The notes beneath the pieces were generated by a model that worked only from the letters and a program-made list of their open reading frames with translations, ran no database searches and was not told where the DNA came from. This document shows, one piece after another, positions 8,232-17,461 of a DNA stretch of 64,000 nt. Where the stretch lies: NCBI RefSeq assembly GCF_001028665.1, contig NZ_CP011505.1, forward strand, positions 434,001 through 498,000, given 5' to 3'. Source of the DNA: Burkholderia pyrrocinia (GTDB lineage: Bacteria; Pseudomonadota; Gammaproteobacteria; Burkholderiales; Burkholderiaceae). Positions within the stretch are counted from its first letter, which is position 1. Each line of letters starts with the position of its first letter. The position numbers were made by a program, and so were the translations under genes.

Positions 8232-9137
8232 TCAGTGCTGCGCGCGCGCCAGCGCTTCGACAAAATCGATGAACGCCGTGACGCGCTTCGAGCCGCGCTG
8301 ATTCGGCAGGTAGAGCGCGGTGACGACCGAGCGCGCCGCATCGGGCGTGACGTCGTACTGTTCGAAGAGCCTGCGCAGGCGGCCCGACTGGACGTCGGCA
8401 TCGACCAGCCAGTCGGGCAGCAGCGCGATGCCGGCGCCGTCGAGCACGGCATCGCGCAACACTTCGCTGTGGTTCGATTTCAGGCGCCCGGCGACGAGCA
8501 CTTTCGTCGTGCCGTGCGCATCGGCAAACGTCCACGCCTGCTGGTCGCCGCCGAAATGAAAGCGCAGGCACCCGTGATCGACCAGCTCGCCCGGCGCCGA
8601 TGGCGTGCCGTGTGCATCGAGGTAGTCGTGGCTCGCGACGACATAGCGCTGGAACGTGCCGAGCTGCCGCGCGACGACTTCCGCGGACGGCGCCGCTTCG
8701 CCGAGCCGGATCGCGACGTCGATCCGGCTGGTGACGAGATCGACGCGTTCGTCGGTGAGCTGCAGGTCGAGGTCGAGCTTCGGATAGCGCGCGAGGAAGG
8801 CCGCGACGTGCGGCGCGATGCGGCGCCTGCCGTACGCGACCGGTACCGACACGCGCAGCGGTCCGGACGGCTCGTCGCCGCGATCGGCGACCAGCGCGTC
8901 GGCTTCCGCGAGTTCCTCGAGCAGCCGCTTCGCGCGAGCGTAGTACACGGAGCCGGCATCGGACAGCGTGACCTGTCGCGTCGTGCGGTTCAGCAGCACG
9001 GTGCCGAGCGACGCTTCGAGTGCATCCACCGCGCGCACCACCGACGACGCCGCAAGTTCGAGACGCCGTCCCGCGCTCGAGAAGCCGCCGGCTTCCGCTA
9101 CTTCCACGAACGCGCGCAGCGCGGAGAATTTGTCCAT
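8232..9137 (-). CDS. LysR family transcriptional regulator
   Basis: A 301-residue LysR-type regulator. The winged helix-turn-helix occupies residues 1-60 (FSALRAFVEVAEAGGFSSAGRRLELAASSVVRAVDALEASLGTVLLNRTTRQVTLSD), followed by the linker helix and a periplasmic-binding-like effector domain (SGPLRVSVPVAYGRRRIAP...). It is divergent from the DsbA/FrnE-like gene at 9271, with a 133-base shared promoter region, the usual arrangement for a LysR regulator and its target. It is convergent with the porin gene. Confidence 0.9.
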   Translation of the reverse strand: MDKFSALRAFVEVAEAGGFSSAGRRLELAASSVVRAVDALEASLGTVLLNRTTRQVTLSDAGSVYYARAKRLLEELAEADALVADRGDEPSGPLRVSVPVAYGRRRIAPHVAAFLARYPKLDLDLQLTDERVDLVTSRIDVAIRLGEAAPSAEVVARQLGTFQRYVVASHDYLDAHGTPSAPGELVDHGCLRFHFGGDQQAWTFADAHGTTKVLVAGRLKSNHSEVLRDAVLDGAGIALLPDWLVDADVQSGRLRRLFEQYDVTPDAARSVVTALYLPNQRGSKRVTAFIDFVEALARAQH

Positions 9138-9270
9138 GTCGTCGCCTGTGTGACTTCGTGCCTTTGTGCCATTGTGCGTACTGCAACGATGCGTTGCGTG
9201 CTGTTGGCATTCTATCGCCGGCCCGCAAGCGCTATCTTCAGGACTGGCAATGTACAGGAAGGAGCGTGCG

Positions 9271-9921
9271 ATGAAACCCCTCGAAGTAACGGTGACCTAC
9301 GACCTCATCTGCCCGTGGTGCTGGATCTCGGAGCACCGGCTTGCGGAGGCGATCGACGAAGCCGGCCTCGCCGGCAACGTGAGCGTCCGGTTCGTGCCGT
9401 TCGAACTGAACCCGACGATGCCGGCCGGCGGCATCGATCGCAAGGCATACCGGAGCGCGAAGTTCGGCAGTTGGGCGCGCTCGCAGGCACTCGACGCGCA
9501 TGTCGCCGAAGCAGGCCGGGCGGCGGGCCTCGTGTTCGATCATGCGCGGATCGCGCGCACGCCGAACACGCGGCTTGCACACCGGCTCGTCTGGTACGCG
9601 CAGCAAAGCGGCAGCGCGGTCGCGCTCGTCGATGCATTGTTTGCCGCGTATTTCCGTGATGGCCGCGATATCGGCGATGCGGACGTGCTGGTCGAGATTG
9701 CGGTGCTCGTCGGTTTGCCGGGCGACGCGGTGCGTGCGTTCCTCGCTTCCGGCGAAGGGCTCGACGCGGTGGTCGCGCTCGAAGCGGACGCGGTGCGCGA
9801 AGGCGTCGCTTCGGTGCCGTCGACGCGCATCGGGCAGTCGATCGTCAGCGGCGCACAGCCGGCTGCCGTCTTTCGCGATGCATTGATTGACGCGCAGCGC
9901 GCGCCTGACCATATCGCCTGA
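9271..9921 (+). CDS. DsbA/FrnE-like thioredoxin-fold oxidoreductase
   Basis: A 216-residue cytosolic DsbA-family protein of the FrnE/2-hydroxychromene-2-carboxylate isomerase type. The CPWCW active site is at residues 14-18, directly after strand beta-1 (VTVTYDLI), and the usual FVPFELNPTMPAGG segment follows. The helical insertion and the conserved end (GVASVPSTRIGQSIVSGAQPAAVF) contain the cis-Pro of the thioredoxin fold. I chose the ATG at 9271 because AAGGAGCG lies just upstream; an ATG at 9250 in frame has no such site. The family includes disulfide oxidoreductases acting on small thiols. Probably controlled by the divergent LysR gene. Confidence 0.85.
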   Translation: MKPLEVTVTYDLICPWCWISEHRLAEAIDEAGLAGNVSVRFVPFELNPTMPAGGIDRKAYRSAKFGSWARSQALDAHVAEAGRAAGLVFDHARIARTPNTRLAHRLVWYAQQSGSAVALVDALFAAYFRDGRDIGDADVLVEIAVLVGLPGDAVRAFLASGEGLDAVVALEADAVREGVASVPSTRIGQSIVSGAQPAAVFRDALIDAQRAPDHIA

Positions 9922-9950
9922 ATCCGGGCTGGCACCGCCGAGGCACGGCT

Positions 9951-10003
9951 TTCAGAACGATTCATGTCCCGCTCAGGATTATTGCGAATACGGCCGGTAA
10001 GCT
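9951..10003 (+). promoter_or_regulatory. TTCAG-repeat promoter of the metallo-hydrolase gene
   Basis: TTCAG (9951-9955), N5, TTCAT (9961-9965), N6, CTCAG (9972-9976), 21 bases, then TAAGCT (9998-10003) as -10. The bases between the first two repeats, AACGA, are the same as in the copies at 26537 and 50338. The start codon is ~83 bases downstream. The third repeat sits at the -35 position. Confidence 0.65.
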
Positions 10004-10085
10004 CGGGGTCGTGCGCACCTCGCCCGCCAGGCCGGCAGGCCGGTGCGCAACGTCGCAATGTCGATACGCAACCCGGGAAACGGAC

Positions 10086-11072
10086 ATGAAGAACCTGAAT
10101 TGGCGCACGCGCTTGGCGCGCTCGGGCGGCATGCTGCTCGTCGCGTGGTGCGTCGGCATCCTCGCATCGGTCGCGTTCGCCGTCGAGCCGGGTGGCGGCA
10201 ACCAGGCCCCCGGCTTCTATCGGCAGACGCTCGGCGATCTGCAGATCGTCGCGCTGTCCGACGGCACGCATCCGTTTCCGATCGATACTGTTTTCCGCGA
10301 TATCTCGAAGGAAGAAATCCGGCGCGATCTCGATCGCGAGTTTCTCGAGCCGCCGGTGCAGGGGTCGATCAACGCGTTCCTGGTCGACACGGGATCGAAG
10401 CGGATTCTCGTCGATACCGGCGCCGGCGTGCTGTACGGCGACTGCTGCGGCAAGCTGCTCGCGAACCTGCGTGCGGCAGGCTACGCGCCGGAGCAGATCG
10501 ACGAAGTGTTGCTCACGCACCTGCACAAGGATCATGTCGGCGGCATCGTGTCGAACGGCAGGATGACATTTCCGAATGCGGTCGTCCGCGTGAACGAGAT
10601 CGAGGCGAACTACTGGCTCGATCCGGACAACAAGGCACAGGCACCGGCGTTCCTCGCGTCGTTTTTCGATGCGGCGGCCGCGTCGGTCGCGCCGTACGTC
10701 GCGGCCGGACGCTTCCGGACGTTTCGCGGCGAAGCGACGCTCGCCCCCGGCATTCGCGCGGTGCCGATGCCCGGCCATACGCCGGGCCATACGGCCTATC
10801 TGATCGAGAGCGGCAACGCCGGACTGCTCGCGTGGGGCGACATCGTGCACGTCGCGGCGATCCAGTTGCAGGATCCGGACGCGACCGTCCAGTACGACAG
10901 CGATGCCGACGCGGCGCGCCGCACCCGGCGCGATACGCTGAAGCGCGTCGCGGACAAGCGTTATCTGGTCGGCGCCGCACACATCGCGTTTCCCGGGCTC
11001 GGGCATTTGCGCAGGGACGGGGAGCAGTACGACTGGGTGCCGGTCAACTACGACACGACGCCGCTTCGATGA
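10086..11072 (+). CDS. Exported metallo-beta-lactamase-fold hydrolase
   Basis: A 328-residue protein with a signal peptide (basic start KNLNWRTRLAR, hydrophobic core, cleavage after SVAFA near residue 37). The mature protein is a metallo-beta-lactamase fold with the zinc motif THLHKDHVGG near residue 142, a later His in PGHTPGHTAY, an Asp in WGDIVHV and a last His in AAHIAFPG, so a full dinuclear metal site. The family includes quorum-quenching lactonases and other hydrolases; close relatives with N-terminal signals are usually annotated only as MBL-fold hydrolases. The ATG at 10086 gives a proper signal peptide; upstream in-frame starts would bury it. It has its own TTCAG-repeat promoter. 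Confidence 0.87.
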   Translation: MKNLNWRTRLARSGGMLLVAWCVGILASVAFAVEPGGGNQAPGFYRQTLGDLQIVALSDGTHPFPIDTVFRDISKEEIRRDLDREFLEPPVQGSINAFLVDTGSKRILVDTGAGVLYGDCCGKLLANLRAAGYAPEQIDEVLLTHLHKDHVGGIVSNGRMTFPNAVVRVNEIEANYWLDPDNKAQAPAFLASFFDAAAASVAPYVAAGRFRTFRGEATLAPGIRAVPMPGHTPGHTAYLIESGNAGLLAWGDIVHVAAIQLQDPDATVQYDSDADAARRTRRDTLKRVADKRYLVGAAHIAFPGLGHLRRDGEQYDWVPVNYDTTPLR

Positions 11073-11111
11073 CGCGAAGGCGCGCGGCAGCAGTGGCCGC
11101 GCGTGACGGAA

Positions 11112-12020
11112 TCAGCGCGACAGTTCGCGCCGCCATACGCCCGGCGGATGGCCGACGATGCGCGCGAACACGCGGTTCAGGTGGCTCTGGTCCGCGAAGC
11201 CGCAGGCGGCCGCGATTTCCGCGAGCGTCATGTCGGTCGTCTCGATCAGTTGCCGGGCGCGGATCACGCGCTGTTCGAGCAGCCATTGATGCGGCGTGCG
11301 CCCGGTCGTGCGCGAGAACGCACGGATGAAATAGCCGCGCGACAGATCGCATTCATGGGCCACTTCCTCGATCGACACGCCGAGATTCGCCTTTTCCATC
11401 AGAAGCTCTTTGGCGAGCGCTGCCTTGGCCGGCGACAGCAGGCCCTTGCGCTGCAGGTCGCGCGCGTGCGCATTGCCGTAGCGGCATGCGAGATGCGTGC
11501 CGATCGCGAGCCCCATCTGCTCGACGAACAGCGCGTTCAGCGCGCCGGGCGCGTCGAGGCTGTTGGCGACGGCGTGTGCGAGATGGCCCAGCACCGCGTC
11601 CTGCACGTCGGGCGCGCAGGTCAGGCCGCCGATTTCCGTTCCGTCGTGCTCGCGGCCGAGGCGGTCGAGGTAGCTGTGCGACAGCTCGACGAGCACGAAG
11701 TCGAACTTGCCGTACAGGTCGGCGCGGAAATTCCGGGAAAAATCGCGAATGTAGATCGAGTTGTGCTGAAACCGCCGCTCGGATGTGCCGGCCCCGCCGT
11801 AGATCGTGCGCCGGTGCCCGCCATTGAGCGACACGCCGATCAGGAAGCCGCGATCGCTGGCCGCCATCTCGATGCGCTCGAATTGCTCGTCGCGCATGCA
11901 TTTGCGATGGAGCTTCAGGCCGCCGACCGACCTTTCAATATCCTTGTGAAGCAGGCTCGAGATGCATCCGAGCGTGTCTTTCGGCGGCGCCGCAGGGGGG
12001 GCAACGAGGGGGGCTTGCAT
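11112..12020 (-). CDS. AraC family transcriptional regulator
   Basis: A 302-residue regulator with an N-terminal sensing region of no recognised family and a C-terminal AraC domain of about 100 residues. Both helix-turn-helix units are visible: SIEEVAHECDLSRGYFIRAFSRTTGRTPHQWL and LAEIAAACGFADQSHLNRVFARIVGHPPGVWRR. I placed the start at the ATG on 12020 because the upstream in-frame extension (to 12209) is basic, low-complexity and reads like non-coding sequence. It is convergent with the metallo-hydrolase gene and divergent from the large winged-helix/STAND regulator. Targets unknown. Confidence 0.85.
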   Translation of the reverse strand: MQAPLVAPPAAPPKDTLGCISSLLHKDIERSVGGLKLHRKCMRDEQFERIEMAASDRGFLIGVSLNGGHRRTIYGGAGTSERRFQHNSIYIRDFSRNFRADLYGKFDFVLVELSHSYLDRLGREHDGTEIGGLTCAPDVQDAVLGHLAHAVANSLDAPGALNALFVEQMGLAIGTHLACRYGNAHARDLQRKGLLSPAKAALAKELLMEKANLGVSIEEVAHECDLSRGYFIRAFSRTTGRTPHQWLLEQRVIRARQLIETTDMTLAEIAAACGFADQSHLNRVFARIVGHPPGVWRRELSR

Positions 12021-12417
12021 GGTGGAACGATCCTTCGATGGGGTACGGCGCGCGAGCATTTTCACGCGCAGTTTAAACGGTGCACCCGACAGCCCCAAGA
12101 TAACTTGAATAAATGTCCGCTGCCTGACGAAATGCTTGCAGCGGACCGATCCGTGCCGCGTCGGCCCGGCAGGCGTGCGAAGGCGCCATCCCGATCGGTA
12201 TTGCCCCATTTATATCTGCGCGATGTGGGTTCGGTGGCGTGCCGATGCGGCGGTCGCCAGCGCATTTTCCTTCAAGATTTTTGTTTATACGGCGTTTACA
12301 CTCGGCCCACTTTTTGAGATTTTGCGCCCGGCCTGCAGGGCTGGCCGGGTGCGCATTCCCGCCCCGGTGAACTGCCGTGTTCACATGGCGGTCATCGTGG
12401 GGAACCTGGAGGCGGCC
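12021..12417. other. Divergent intergenic region
   Basis: This 397-base gap lies between the AraC gene and the large STAND regulator. It contains an AT-rich run around 12260-12320 that probably includes the promoter of the rightward regulator (TACACT at 12297-12302 is a possible -10). I see no TTCAG repeat, RNA gene or terminator. Confidence 0.5.
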
Positions 12418-15309
12418 ATGATCCAGATCGGGACGTTGTCGGTGGATTTCGAGCAGCGAGACATTCGCTGCCATGGCGCGTCGCTGCGTATTGGCGCACG
12501 CGCGCTTGACATACTGGAAGTACTGCACCGCGCCAACGGTTCCGTCGTGTCGAAGGACGACATCATGGATGCCGTCTGGCCGGGCCTGATCGTCGAGGAG
12601 AACCGGCTGCAGGTCCATGTCGCGACGTTGCGCAAGGCGCTGGGTGCGAACCGCGACCTGATCAAGACGGTGCCGGGCCGCGGCTACCTGCTGATCGCGA
12701 ATCCTGCCGCCGCACACGCGGCGGCACCGCGCGCGACCGCATTGCCGCCCGACGCCGTCGCGGCTGCCCGTCCGGTTCCGCTGGTCGGACGTCAGGCCGA
12801 GATCGAGCAGATCGTCGACATGATCGAACGCGCGCCGGTCGTCACGCTGGTCGGTGCGGGCGGCATCGGCAAGACGAGCCTGGCCGACCGGGTCGCGCAC
12901 GAGCTGCGCAGCCGGTCCGGCGAGCGCGTCCTGTTCGTGGCGCTGGCGAGTGCCGCGACGCGCGACGACGTGCTGCTCGCGATTGCCGCGGAACTTGGGC
13001 TCGACACGGATGGCTTGCCGGACCTCGACCGGATCGGCGATGCGTTCGCCGCGTCGCCGGGCCTGATCGTGCTCGACAACGCGGAGCACGTCGTCGATCT
13101 GGTTGCCGACCTCGTCGATACGCTGACGTCGCGCGCCGCATCGCTGCGCGTGCTCGTGACGAGTCGCGAGCCGCTTCATATCTCGGTAGAAGCCGTGTTT
13201 CGCGTGAGTCCGCTGGCGGTGCCGGACGGCGGTGCATCCGTCGACGAGATCGTGCGCCATTCGGCCGTCGAGCTGTTCCTGGCGCGGATCCGCGCCGCCA
13301 CGCCCGACTGCGCGGTCGATCCGGCCGGCATCCGGCTGATCGGCGACATCTGCCGGCGTCTCGACGGGCTGCCGCTGGCGATCGAACTGGCCGCCGCGCG
13401 CGTCGCGACGCTCGGGCTCGAGGTCGTCGCGTCGCGTCTCGACGACCGGCTGAACCTGCTGACGGGCGGGCTTCGCTCGGCGCTGCCGCGCCACCAGACG
13501 TTGCGGGCGACGTTCGACTGGAGCTACGTGCTGCTGGATGCGGCCGCGCGGTCGCTGTTTCGTCGGATGGCGTGCTTCATCGGCCCGTTTACGTTCGATG
13601 CCGCCCGCGAGGTCGCGATGGAGCCCGGCATGTCGGCCGCCGAGATGATCGCGGTGCTCGGCGAACTGGTCGCGAAATCGCTGGTGACCGTCGAGTTCGA
13701 CGGCGCGCAGGCGCGCTACCGGTTGACGGAATCGACGCGCGCGTACGCGCTCGAGAAGCTGCATAACGAGGGCGAATTCGACGCCATCGCCGAGCGTCAT
13801 GCGTGCTACGAACGTGAGCAGGGGGAAGCGCGGATGCAGACGCAGGCACAAGCCGCGGATCTCGCGAGCCTGCGTCTCGCCGCGGGTGCACCGACGCCCC
13901 GCGAGCCCGTGGCGGCCGAGCCGCAGGCGCTGGAAACGGACGCGCTGGCGCTCGCGTTGCTGGAGCCGGCGCACATGCGCGAATGTTCGATACCGGCGAG
14001 ACGGGCGCTCGACGCAATCGAGGCCGAAGGGGCAGGAGGCGTCGACGCGGCGCGCGAGATGCGCTTGCGCGCGGCCTATGCGGCGGCGCTGCTGCATACC
14101 GATGGCGATACGCACACGGCCGCCGCGATGTGGGACAGGACGCTCGGTCTCGCGGGCCGGATCGGCGACGAGGCGTTCGACGCGCGCGCGCTGGTCGGGC
14201 TGTGGAACACGATGCTGACGCGCTCCGACATCCACGAATCGTTGCGCTACGCGACGCGCTTCGAGCGCGCCGCCGAGCGGCGGGGCGACCGGTCGCAGCG
14301 GCTGCTGGCGAACGCGATGGTCGCGACCTCGCTGCATTACTTCGGCGAGCATGCGCAGGCGCGCGAGCGGCTGGAGGCGGCGACGGCCGAGCTGGCCGAG
14401 GTCGGCGAGCCGTCGTGCGCGGAGGCGGCGCTGGGGATCGACGTCGCGACGCTCGGCCGGACGATGCTGACGCGGCTCGTGTGGATGCAGGGCGATCCGG
14501 AATATGCGATGCGACTGGCGGCGCAGGCGGTCGAATGTGCGCGCCGCGCCGGGTCGGGGCTGGCGTTATGCGTCGTGCTCGGCGCCGCGGCCGTACCGAT
14601 TGCATTGCGCTATGGCGACCACGACGTGATTTCCGACTATCTCGGCACGCTGCGATCGACCGCCGAGGCGAACGGGTTCGACATCTGGCTCAGCCACGCG
14701 GAATGTCTGGCCGGGCAGTTCGACATGCAGGCCGGGCACCCCGGTGCCGGGCTCGCGCGGCTCGAGCCCGCGCTGCGGCGCATCGAAACGAGCGGATTCA
14801 GGCGCGTGCTCGCGCCGCTGACCGTCGCGTACGCGGAAGGACTGACGCGCACGGGCCGCGCGGCCGAGGCCTGCACGAAGCTCGACGCGACGCTCGCGCG
14901 CTGCCGCGCGCACGGCGAGCATCTGTTCGTGCCCGAACTGTTGCGCGCCCGGGGGCTCGCGATGCTCGAGCAGGGCCGCACCGCCGATGCGGACCTCGCG
15001 ATCGCCTGCGAAGCCGACGGGCACCGTCATCTGCTGATGGGGATCCATACCGCGAACGGGCAAGGGGCCGCGATGTGGGCGCTGCGCGGCACGCTCGATC
15101 TCGCCGATCACCTGATCGAGCGTGGGCGGACCGCGCAGGCTTCGTCGCTGGTGGCGAGTCTGTCGGGGCATTTCGATCCGCAATCGCGTGCGTTCGACGT
15201 TCGCCGGCTGGCACGCGTGCAGAACTTCGTGCGCCCGGAGACGACACCGTCGACGTCCCGTACGCGCATGCGGCACGAGACGGCGGATGCAATGCAGCAG
15301 GTGGCGTAG
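12418..15309 (+). CDS. Winged-helix/STAND ATPase transcriptional regulator with long C-terminal helical domain
   Basis: A 963-residue regulator. Residues 1-100 are an OmpR/PhoB-type winged helix (RIGARALDILEVLHRANGSVVSKDDIMDAVWPGLIVEENRLQVHVATLRKALG). Residues ~120-450 are a STAND/NB-ARC-like ATPase: Walker A GAGGIGKTS near 146, Walker B LIVLDNAEHV, sensor VLVTSREPL and the GLPLAIELAAAR motif. Residues ~480-963 are helical and TPR-like. Such proteins resemble SARP/AfsR and MalT activators, where ligand and ATP binding release the DNA-binding domain. I chose 12418 because GGAGG precedes it and its paralogues start the same way. The YtcJ amidohydrolase gene follows 164 bases on. Paralogues: 38461 and 50780. 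Confidence 0.87.
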   Translation: MIQIGTLSVDFEQRDIRCHGASLRIGARALDILEVLHRANGSVVSKDDIMDAVWPGLIVEENRLQVHVATLRKALGANRDLIKTVPGRGYLLIANPAAAHAAAPRATALPPDAVAAARPVPLVGRQAEIEQIVDMIERAPVVTLVGAGGIGKTSLADRVAHELRSRSGERVLFVALASAATRDDVLLAIAAELGLDTDGLPDLDRIGDAFAASPGLIVLDNAEHVVDLVADLVDTLTSRAASLRVLVTSREPLHISVEAVFRVSPLAVPDGGASVDEIVRHSAVELFLARIRAATPDCAVDPAGIRLIGDICRRLDGLPLAIELAAARVATLGLEVVASRLDDRLNLLTGGLRSALPRHQTLRATFDWSYVLLDAAARSLFRRMACFIGPFTFDAAREVAMEPGMSAAEMIAVLGELVAKSLVTVEFDGAQARYRLTESTRAYALEKLHNEGEFDAIAERHACYEREQGEARMQTQAQAADLASLRLAAGAPTPREPVAAEPQALETDALALALLEPAHMRECSIPARRALDAIEAEGAGGVDAAREMRLRAAYAAALLHTDGDTHTAAAMWDRTLGLAGRIGDEAFDARALVGLWNTMLTRSDIHESLRYATRFERAAERRGDRSQRLLANAMVATSLHYFGEHAQARERLEAATAELAEVGEPSCAEAALGIDVATLGRTMLTRLVWMQGDPEYAMRLAAQAVECARRAGSGLALCVVLGAAAVPIALRYGDHDVISDYLGTLRSTAEANGFDIWLSHAECLAGQFDMQAGHPGAGLARLEPALRRIETSGFRRVLAPLTVAYAEGLTRTGRAAEACTKLDATLARCRAHGEHLFVPELLRARGLAMLEQGRTADADLAIACEADGHRHLLMGIHTANGQGAAMWALRGTLDLADHLIERGRTAQASSLVASLSGHFDPQSRAFDVRRLARVQNFVRPETTPSTSRTRMRHETADAMQQVA

Positions 15310-15473
15310 CGGCGCGCCCGGCCCGCGCAGGACGCCGCCGCGCCATCGCGCCGCGGCCTGCCGGACCGATCGATCAACGTTCAAGGGGAAGTGGATGGTC
15401 CGTGTATCGTCAATCCGGGTGCATGCCGCGTGCGGCCGTATGCCGGCTTTCGGCGCAAGCGGGAGGCACGACA

Positions 15474-17363
15474 GTGCTTAAGGCGACGGAACCCGCCGAA
15501 GCGGCGGACCTCATCGTATGCAACGGCAAGATCGCGACGCAGGACGACCGGCAGTCGTTCGTGACCGCGCTCGCGGTGAAGGACGGCCGGATCCTCGCGG
15601 CCGGCAGCGGGCACGACGTGATGCGCCATGCGCGCGCCGACACGCTGCGCATCGACCTGAACGGCCGCACCGTGATCCCGGGGCTGAACGATTCGCACCT
15701 GCACATGATCCGCGGCGGCCTGAATTTCAACCTGGAACTGCGCTGGGACGGCGTGCCGACGCTGGCCGATGCGCTCGCCATGCTGCGTCGCCAGGTGTTG
15801 CGCACGCCTGCGCGGCAGTGGGTGCGCGTCGTCGGCGGCTGGACCGAATTCCAGTTCGCGGAAAAACGCGGGCCGACGGTGGCCGAACTCAACGCGATCG
15901 CACCCGACACGCCGGTCTTCATCATGCACCTGGGCGATAGCGCGCTGCTGAACGCGGCCGCGCTGCGCGCGATCGGCTATGGCCGCGACACGTCGGATCC
16001 GCCCGGCGGCGAGATCCAGCGCGATCGCCTCGGCAGGCCGACCGGCATGCTGATCGCGCGCCCGGACATGGGCGTCCTGCACACGGCGCTCGAGAAGGGC
16101 CCGAAGCTCGGCCACGACGACCAGATGAATTCGATGCGGCATTTCATGCGCGAACTGAACCGCCTCGGCGTGACGAGCGCGATCGACGCCGGCGGCGACT
16201 TCCAGGCCTTTCCGGACGACTATGGCGCGATCCTGGCGCTCGCGCAGCGCGGCGAACTGACGGTGCGCATCGCGTACAGCCTGTTCGTGCAGCATCCCGG
16301 ACGGGAACTCGACGACTACGCGCGCTGGGTGACGCTGGCGAAGCCCGGCGACGGCGACGCGTTCCTGCGGATGAACGGCGCCGGCGAACTGCTGGTGTAT
16401 TCGGCAGCCGATTTCGGGAATTTTCTCGAACCGCGCCCCGACCTGCCCGCGGCGCTCGAGGCCGAACTGGCCGCGGTGGTCCGGCTGCTGGTGCGGCACC
16501 GCTGGCCGTTCCGGCTGCACGCGACGTACGACGAATCGATCGGCCGGTTCCTGAACGTGCTCGAAGCGGTGAACCGCGACATGCCGTTCGACGGGCTGCG
16601 CTGGTTCTTCGATCACTGCGAGACGATTTCGGATGCGAACATCGCGCGCATCGCCGCACTCGGCGGCGGCGTGACGGTCCAGCACCGGATGGCGTTCCAG
16701 GGCGAGTACTTCATTGCGCGCTACGGCGCCGAAGCGGCCATGCGCACGCCGCCGATCCGCGCGATGCTGGCGGCCGGGCTGCCGGTCGGCGCGGGCACCG
16801 ATGCGACGCGCATCGCGAGCTACAACCCGTTCGTGTCGCTGTACTGGATGGTGTCCGGGCGCACGGTCGGGGGCACGGCGCTCTATCCCGAACGCAACCG
16901 GCTCAGCCGGATGGAAGCGCTGCGCCGCTACACGGTCGGCAGCGCATGGTTCTCGAACGAGGACGACCGCAAGGGCGCGCTGGTGCCCGGCCAGTACGCG
17001 GATTTCGCGGTGCTGACGGACGACTACTTCACGATCGACGAAGCACTGATCAAATCCTTGTCGTCGGTGCTGACGGTCGTCGACGGCAAGGTCGTGCACG
17101 CGGACGACGAGTTCGCGCCGCTCGCGCCGCCGCCGCTGCCGGTCAGCCCCGCGTGGTCGCCGGTGGCCGAATTCGGCGGTGTCGGCAGAATCGGCCAACG
17201 TCGTCTGGCTGCGTCGACGCAGCCGCGGGCGGCGGCTGGCGATGGCCCGGATGCCGGTGCCGCGCGCGGTCGCGGGCGTCGTTTCGCTTGGTGCCTTCAT
17301 GCGGCCGCGACAGAGGCCGTGGAGCGGTACGAAGTATCGGGTTACCCCGGTTTCGCCTGTTAG
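15474..17363 (+). CDS. YtcJ-type amidohydrolase
   Basis: A 629-residue metal-dependent amidohydrolase of the YtcJ/TatD-like urease superfamily. Visible ligands and motifs are the HxH pair in NDSHLHMIRGG (~residue 78), RLHATYDES, FDHCET and the terminal Asp in GTDATRIASYNPF. Members hydrolyse amides or carbamates; the substrate here is unknown. I chose GTG 15474 because GGGAGG lies upstream and the paralogue at 57330 begins at the equivalent point. The last ~60 residues do not resemble the Cys/His-rich tail of that paralogue and end in an irregular composition, which may reflect an old frameshift. Downstream is the HD-like gene, 98 bases away. Confidence 0.85.
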   Translation: MLKATEPAEAADLIVCNGKIATQDDRQSFVTALAVKDGRILAAGSGHDVMRHARADTLRIDLNGRTVIPGLNDSHLHMIRGGLNFNLELRWDGVPTLADALAMLRRQVLRTPARQWVRVVGGWTEFQFAEKRGPTVAELNAIAPDTPVFIMHLGDSALLNAAALRAIGYGRDTSDPPGGEIQRDRLGRPTGMLIARPDMGVLHTALEKGPKLGHDDQMNSMRHFMRELNRLGVTSAIDAGGDFQAFPDDYGAILALAQRGELTVRIAYSLFVQHPGRELDDYARWVTLAKPGDGDAFLRMNGAGELLVYSAADFGNFLEPRPDLPAALEAELAAVVRLLVRHRWPFRLHATYDESIGRFLNVLEAVNRDMPFDGLRWFFDHCETISDANIARIAALGGGVTVQHRMAFQGEYFIARYGAEAAMRTPPIRAMLAAGLPVGAGTDATRIASYNPFVSLYWMVSGRTVGGTALYPERNRLSRMEALRRYTVGSAWFSNEDDRKGALVPGQYADFAVLTDDYFTIDEALIKSLSSVLTVVDGKVVHADDEFAPLAPPPLPVSPAWSPVAEFGGVGRIGQRRLAASTQPRAAAGDGPDAGAARGRGRRFAWCLHAAATEAVERYEVSGYPGFAC

Positions 17364-17461
17364 GTTGACGCGGATTCGGCGGGCATGCCGGCACGCGTCG
17401 TGCCGCGCGGCGAGAAGCATGGATAATTTTTCGCCCCCGGCGTGGGGCAGAAGGAGACGAG

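Noticed and set aside
9138..9270. A TTCAG-type promoter for the DsbA/FrnE-like gene (TTCAG at 9237).
   Set aside because: Only a single pentamer, too close to the start codon and without the repeat phase or -10 box.
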